Assembly (NCBI GenBank): GCA_013329455.1
Contig: DUKF01000194.1
Location: forward strand, 1 to 14,574
Origin: Methanotrichaceae archaeon
Lineage (GTDB): Archaea; Halobacteriota; Methanosarcinia; Methanotrichales; Methanotrichaceae
DNA: 14,574 nucleotides
Direction: 5' to 3'
The notes beneath the pieces were generated by a model. It had not been told where the DNA came from, ran no database searches, and saw nothing but the letters and a program-made list of their open reading frames with translations. The translations under genes and the position numbers were made by a program. Shown here piece after piece: positions 11,993 to 14,574 of this stretch (positions are counted from its first letter, which is position 1; every line of letters begins with the position of its first letter).

Positions 11993-13061
11993 AGAGAAAG
12001 AAGGTGCAAAGCTCCCACTCCTTAACAGGTTTCTGACCGTCTGGATCTTCGGGGCGATGATCCTCGGGATCGGCATGGGATACTTCTTTCCAGGGGTCTC
12101 AGAGTTCATAACCGGTTTTCAGGTGGGAACGACCTCAATTCCCATCGCATTCGGCCTGATTTTGATGATGTACCCGCCCCTCGCCAAGGTGAAATATGAG
12201 GAGCTAGGGACAATCTTCAGGGACACGAAGGTCCTCGGATTATCTCTCTTCCTGAACTGGGCCGTTGGACCCGTACTGATGTTCGGTCTGGCAGTCCTAT
12301 TCCTGTGGGACTACCCCCACTTCATGGTCGGTCTGATCCTGATCGGGATCGCCCGGTGCATCGCCATGGTCATCGTCTGGAACGAGCTTGCCTGTGGCTG
12401 CACCGAGTACTGTGCTGGCCTTGTGGGATTCAACTCAATCTTCCAGGTGTTCTTCTACTCGGTCTACGCCTACGTCTTCATCACGGTTCTGCCGCCGATG
12501 CTCGGCATAGCCGAGGGGGTAGTGGTGGCCATAACCATGACCGAGATCGCAAAAAGCGTCTTCATCTATCTTGGAATACCCTTTCTCGCGGGGATCATCA
12601 CCCGTTTCGCCCTGATCAGGAGTAGGGGCAAAACCTGGTACGAAACCAGGTTTATCCCCAAGATATCCCCATTGACCCTGATCGCACTGCTTTTCACAAT
12701 CGTTGTCATGTTCTCCCTCAAGGGCGAGTACATCGTCGAGCTTCCTTTCGACGTGGTGAGGATCGCAATACCGCTCATCATCTACTTCCTGCTGATGTTC
12801 CTCGTCGCCTTCTACGTCTCTTACAAGATGGGCATAAGCTACGAGAACACTGCGGCCCTCTCCTTCACCGCCGCCAGCAACAACTTCGAGCTGGCCATCG
12901 CCGTGGCGGTAGCGGTCTTCGGCATCAACTCAGGAGAGGCCTTCGCAGCGGTTATAGGGCCCCTGGTGGAGGTTCCGGTGCTGATAAGCCTGGTGACCGT
13001 GGCGCTATATTTCAAAGACAGGTACTTTCAAGGAGTGTATACGGAATGCGAAGTAAACTAG
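11979..13061 (+). CDS. acr3: ACR3-family arsenite efflux permease
   Basis: A 360-residue integral membrane protein with about ten hydrophobic helices. ACR3 hallmarks: [24 protein letters not shown] (15-38), [14 protein letters not shown], the key cysteine in [14 protein letters not shown] (Cys127), FNSIFQV (151-157) and [15 protein letters not shown] (Glu304). Cys127 and Glu304 correspond to the residues shown to be needed in studied ACR3 proteins (Cys129 and Glu305 in Alkaliphilus). It exports arsenite from the cytoplasm by exchange with protons. Odd feature: Cys139, Cys141 and Cys145 (ACGCTEYC) follow just after the substrate cysteine helix. The start is GTG 11979, the first start after an in-frame stop; it has no strong ribosome-binding site. 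The rhodanese gene overlaps its end by 16 bp. Confidence 0.95.
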   Translation: MITIKEKEGAKLPLLNRFLTVWIFGAMILGIGMGYFFPGVSEFITGFQVGTTSIPIAFGLILMMYPPLAKVKYEELGTIFRDTKVLGLSLFLNWAVGPVLMFGLAVLFLWDYPHFMVGLILIGIARCIAMVIVWNELACGCTEYCAGLVGFNSIFQVFFYSVYAYVFITVLPPMLGIAEGVVVAITMTEIAKSVFIYLGIPFLAGIITRFALIRSRGKTWYETRFIPKISPLTLIALLFTIVVMFSLKGEYIVELPFDVVRIAIPLIIYFLLMFLVAFYVSYKMGISYENTAALSFTAASNNFELAIAVAVAVFGINSGEAFAAVIGPLVEVPVLISLVTVALYFKDRYFQGVYTECEVN

Positions 13062-14005
13062 CAAAGTATGGAGCGATTCTGATTGTCGTGATCGCCCTTG
13101 CGAGCATCGCACAGGCCGGATGCAGCTGCCGCGGTGGCGGTGAAGGCACGTGGGACGGTCCTGCCTGGGCCGAGTCCACGCTCGATGGATCGTCGAACGA
13201 AGCCGCAACAGTGAGTGGGACGGAAGCTGGAATCGGTGGCGAAGAGGTAAACCAGGCTGATTCGGACGGCAATGACAAGATCTGCTCACCGGCCATATCC
13301 GCCCAAAAGCTCCTCGATTGGCTTGGTGGCGACTCAAAGCCCCTGATCGTCTACGTCACCAACACCCCGCCCAAAAGCTCATCGTACATTGATGGATCGA
13401 TCCTCCTCCCCTCAAGGAGCCTCATCCAGGCAGACGGATCTCTTAAGCCCTTGTCCGATCTGGCTGAAGTACTCGGGAACGCCGGAATCACCGAGGATGA
13501 TGACCTGGTAATATACGGCGACTGCTTCTCCTGCGGCGATGACACCTTTGTCTTCTGGGCGATAAAGTACCTGGGACACCAAAAAGTCCAGATTCTCCAG
13601 GGAACGCCTGAAGACTGGGCCGCAGCTGGACTGCCCAAGGCTGCAACCACGACGACGAGGCCTGCTGCCACCTACTCACCCGACACCTGCCCGGAGCTTC
13701 TCGCAGATTACGACAGTGTCGCAGGCGGTGAGGTTCAGGTGGTTGACGCAAGATCTCCCGACCAGTTCGCGGCAGGTCACATCGACGGAGCGACCAACAT
13801 CGACTACAACCGGGTGATCGAAGATGGCTGGATCAAGGACGATTCTGCTCTCACCGAGATCTTCGGCGATCTCGATAGGGATCGGCCGGTCGCCGTCTAC
13901 ACCAAGAATGGGGGCAGAGCCTCGATCGTCTGGTACGCCCTTCAGAATTTGGGGTACGATGCCAGGCTCTATACCTGGAACGACTGGCTGAGTCATCAGA
14001 GTTAA
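13046..14005 (+). CDS. exported two-domain rhodanese-like sulfurtransferase
   Basis: A 319-residue protein. Residues 1-25 form a signal or anchor segment ending IAQAGCSC (possible lipid-anchored or metal-binding cysteines 26 and 28). A Gly/Ser/Glu-rich linker follows. Rhodanese domain 1 spans about 82-195 ([40 protein letters not shown]) and has Cys160 and Cys163 in its active loop. Domain 2 spans about 214-316 ([48 protein letters not shown]), but Thr286 stands where rhodaneses have the catalytic cysteine. Classical two-domain enzymes have the cysteine in domain 2, so the arrangement is reversed here. Start ATG 13046 lies 10 nt after GGAG inside the acr3 end; overlap shows coupling. It would handle sulfane sulfur or thioarsenic species outside the membrane beside the exporter. 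Family sure, activity open. Confidence 0.85.
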   Translation: MRSKLAKYGAILIVVIALASIAQAGCSCRGGGEGTWDGPAWAESTLDGSSNEAATVSGTEAGIGGEEVNQADSDGNDKICSPAISAQKLLDWLGGDSKPLIVYVTNTPPKSSSYIDGSILLPSRSLIQADGSLKPLSDLAEVLGNAGITEDDDLVIYGDCFSCGDDTFVFWAIKYLGHQKVQILQGTPEDWAAAGLPKAATTTTRPAATYSPDTCPELLADYDSVAGGEVQVVDARSPDQFAAGHIDGATNIDYNRVIEDGWIKDDSALTEIFGDLDRDRPVAVYTKNGGRASIVWYALQNLGYDARLYTWNDWLSHQS

Positions 14006-14012
14006 AAGAATG

Positions 14013-14080
14013 GAGATGAGCCCCTCTCCCAAAATGGCCTAAGCCAGTTCTTGTGGCAGCGGGGGGGCGGGGGTCATCTC
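14013..14080 (+). terminator. long imperfect hairpin at the end of the ars operon
   Basis: Bases 14013-14030 pair with 14063-14080: 7 bp (GAGATGA/TCATCTC), one mismatch, CCCC/GGGG, one mismatch, then five more pairs including a G-T wobble. The loop itself holds TGGC-ctaa-GCCA. It begins 8 bp after the rhodanese stop. It probably ends or protects the ars mRNA; a clear T run is not next to it. The 3' arm is a G7-C-G5 run that could also form other structures. Confidence 0.55.
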
Positions 14081-14308
14081 AGCTCTACAGTGTCGATATT
14101 TTTCCCAGCTCAGGCAGCGAACACCTGAATCAGACCGTTGTTGAAGGCGACGCGAACTGTTGATAGTAACTCAAACCTCGCCCCGCTGGTCGACGCCGTT
14201 CCACCCATCCACAGGGCGCTTAACCCAAATCTTCTGACCCCCCGAATTCTGATTCCAGCGAATTGGGCAGACTGCCACCAAAAAAAATTCATTTTGAAAT
14301 AAGCCCTC
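14081..14308. other. intergenic region with poly-T tract; no confident gene
   Basis: A 60-codon open frame (14110-14292, minus, MNFFWWQSAQFAG... to ...NNGLIQVFAA) is present. Its first codons are made by a T8 tract (14280-14287 on the minus strand), which is more likely the terminator of the oxidase-like gene upstream. No family or ribosome-binding site supports the frame as a gene; it could be a remnant of an older coding sequence. Confidence 0.4.
14280..14287 (-). terminator. poly-T terminator of the pyridoxamine-phosphate-oxidase-like gene
   Basis: A run of eight T on the minus strand lies about 21 nt after the TAA stop at 14309-14311. Archaeal RNA polymerase ends transcription at such T runs without needing a hairpin. 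Confidence 0.5.
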
Positions 14309-14574
14309 TTATCTTTCCCAGACCTCCATGCCCATGCCGGAATAGTATTCGATCTTTTGGGGCAGGAACTTTATGACCACGTAGTCCGGGTTCTCGGGGG
14401 TCTGGAAGTACGGCTCCAGCTTGGGGTCCCAGAACGTCTTTTTGGTCTTCAAGTCCTCATAAACCTCGGCCTTGCTCTGAATCACAACGTAAGGGTCCGA
14501 GTAATTTTCGCCGGACCATACTGACAGGGCAGCCTCTGGTTTATTTTGAATTGAATACCCCGCAGCTTGCTGCG
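14309..14574 (-). CDS. pyridoxamine 5'-phosphate oxidase-like (split-barrel flavin-binding) protein, N-terminus outside the window
   Basis: An open frame runs from the right edge to TAA at 14309-14311, giving 87 residues of a C-terminus. The order fits the family of general stress protein 26-like oxidases: NKPEAALSVW (a beta strand), PYVVIQSKAEVYEDLKTKK (strand plus helix), FWDPKLEPYFQTPENPDYVVIKF and PQKIEYYSGM at the end. In known members a very similar tail with W(N/D)...PYFP and (V/L)(I/L)KF.P...EY.. follows the flavin-binding barrel. Binding of FMN or F420 cannot be judged because the N-terminal part is missing. Convergent with the ars operon. Confidence 0.7.
   Translation of the reverse strand, partial: QQAAGYSIQNKPEAALSVWSGENYSDPYVVIQSKAEVYEDLKTKKTFWDPKLEPYFQTPENPDYVVIKFLPQKIEYYSGMGMEVWER

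Noticed and set aside
14110..14292. 60-codon minus-strand frame
   Set aside because: Its start sits in a poly-T tract likely to be a terminator and it has no ribosome-binding site or recognised family. Kept only as a note in the intergenic entry.
1..14574. Mobile element or prophage signs
   Set aside because: No transposase, integrase, terminal inverted repeat pair or tRNA attachment site was found.

Overview
The window reads as a piece of an archaeal chromosome, most likely from a methanogen of the Methanosarcinia/Methanotrichales type. This is inference, because no rRNA or methanogenesis gene is present to prove it. The reasons are: AT-rich intergenic gaps with BRE/TATA-like boxes, GTG and TTG starts, some genes with a TATA box placed for leaderless mRNA, a nicotianamine synthase-like family known from methanogens, an ArsR-type helix-turn-helix fused to a CO-dehydrogenase-type Fe-S domain, secreted papain-like and PKD proteins, and an ACR3/ArsR arsenic operon.

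Left part (1-4670), cell-surface genes. On the minus strand lie a large secreted papain-family (C1A) cysteine peptidase cut by the left edge, a small secreted PKD-domain protein, and a small cytoplasmic-looking protein with a zinc-peptidase HEYIH motif. On the plus strand is a secreted five-repeat protein. Its ~48-residue repeat also occurs at the C-terminus of the papain-like protein.

Middle part (4724-10662), minus strand, a sulfur/redox/metal block. In transcription order: a secreted thioredoxin-fold protein (CKAC), a membrane redoxin-CcdA fusion, an ArsR-like HTH with a C-terminal Fe-S domain, DsrE-, DsrF- and DsrH-like proteins, and a single-cluster ferredoxin. These seven genes are packed nearly end to end and look like one operon. 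After a 145-bp gap with its own promoter come two overlapping nicotianamine synthase-like genes, B then A.

Right part (11027-14005), plus strand, divergent from the sulfur block, is an arsenic operon. It holds a small protein with a CCCC motif, a 47-residue CxxC/CxxC protein ending CSCC, an ArsR repressor with the CVC arsenite-binding motif, an ACR3 arsenite exporter with extra cysteines, and an exported two-domain rhodanese whose cysteines sit in the N-terminal rather than the C-terminal domain. The 364-bp divergent gap carries several dyads. One sits on the ribosome-binding site of the first ars gene and is a good candidate ArsR operator. A long GC-rich hairpin follows the operon.

Right edge (14309-14574, minus): the C-terminal part of a pyridoxamine-phosphate-oxidase-like (split-barrel) protein.

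The most interesting reading is the whole 4.7-14.0 kb block. It places a thiol import/sulfur relay, a Fe-S-dependent regulator and metallophore-like synthases back to back with an arsenic operon that has its own exported sulfurtransferase and cysteine-rich small proteins. That is compatible with a combined metal(loid) and sulfane-sulfur homeostasis locus. The joint function is a hypothesis.
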